Part shown: positions 34,293 to 34,658 of the stretch, piece after piece
Layout of the letters: the number at the start of each line of letters is the position of its first letter
Position numbering within the stretch: position 1 is the first letter of the stretch
Source: an uncultured Acidimicrobiales bacterium
Lineage (GTDB): Bacteria; Actinomycetota; Acidimicrobiia; Acidimicrobiales; SZUA-35
DNA: 34,658 bases
Assembly (NCBI GenBank): GCA_938009905.1
Contig: CALLGK010000120.1
Location: forward strand, 1-34,658
Reading direction: 5' to 3'
Made by a program: the position numbers and the translations under genes
The notes under the pieces: generated by a model
Databases searched by the model: none
What the model saw: the letters and a program-made list of their open reading frames with translations, nothing else
What the model was told of the DNA's origin: nothing

Positions 34293-34472
34293 GCTACCCG
34301 CGATCCGGATCTAGCTCAGAGCTTGTCGCCTCCGGCGACCAAGCGATCGTTGAGTACGCGTGGCGAGGGACGAGCCAGCCCCGAGCGTGCGAGCCGATCG
34401 CGAGTAGCGGCTCGGCGAAGCCGACGCCCAATGTGATAGCGCTCCGTGCGCAACGGCCCGCCCGGAGGGCAA

Positions 34473-34658
34473 TCAGCGCTGGACGCGGAGCTCGAGGGTG
34501 GTGCCGTCTGGGCCGGTGATGTACTCCATGGCACCCCGCGTCAGTTCTTTCATGAGCGGCACGCCAAACCCACCCTCGATCAACAATCGATCGGGGTGCG
34601 TGATCTCGGGAATCTCGGGCGCATCGTCGATGCCGTTGCCACCATCGACCACCGTGAG
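34473..34658 (-). CDS. C-terminal part of an anti-sigma / HATPase_c_2 (RsbW-like) protein, truncated at window edge
   Basis: Manual translation LTVVDGGNGIDDAPEIPEITHPDRLLIEGGFGVPLMKELTRGAMEYITGPDGTTLELRVQR*: N-box/G-box-like DxGxG and GxGxPLM pattern. Confidence 0.65.
   Translation of the reverse strand, partial: LTVVDGGNGIDDAPEIPEITHPDRLLIEGGFGVPLMKELTRGAMEYITGPDGTTLELRVQR

Overview
The window reads as chromosomal DNA from a high-GC actinobacterium. Gene content and order (SigR/RsrA pair, DUF2342 hydrolase, holB-tmk-topA) suggest an Acidimicrobiia-like lineage, but that is inference. Housekeeping blocks are lysS-nadC-(phosphatase-like)-tilS-DUF2342-small TM protein-rsrA-sigR on the minus strand, tRNA-Thr(CGT) on the plus strand, holB-tmk-topA and nhaA on the minus strand, and a thiolase on the plus strand. 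The left edge carries a two-gene unit: an EccC/FtsK-like membrane protein with no visible Walker A motif, then an ArfA-like TM + BON-like + OmpA-C protein. The main accessory element is a co-directional 13-gene catabolic-looking array (about 14089-26869, minus strand). It encodes a P450, two alpha/beta hydrolases, a CoxMSL-type molybdenum hydroxylase, an extradiol-type VOC dioxygenase, a cupin, two SDRs (one without the YxxxK motif), a TPP enzyme, a small recombinase-like-HTH protein and a Rieske oxygenase. Most of these genes overlap by 4 bp or are nearly abutting. Other notable signals are a phosphatase-like protein whose HCx5R motif reads HAx5R, a 16-bp tandem repeat carrying a CDS stop codon, an nhaA start codon in the loop of a C6/G6 hairpin, a diverged 42-bp duplication upstream of the sigma factor, and several strong inverted repeats. 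No CRISPR array, transposase, integrase or phage genes were seen. All family calls come from reading motifs by eye; no searches were run.
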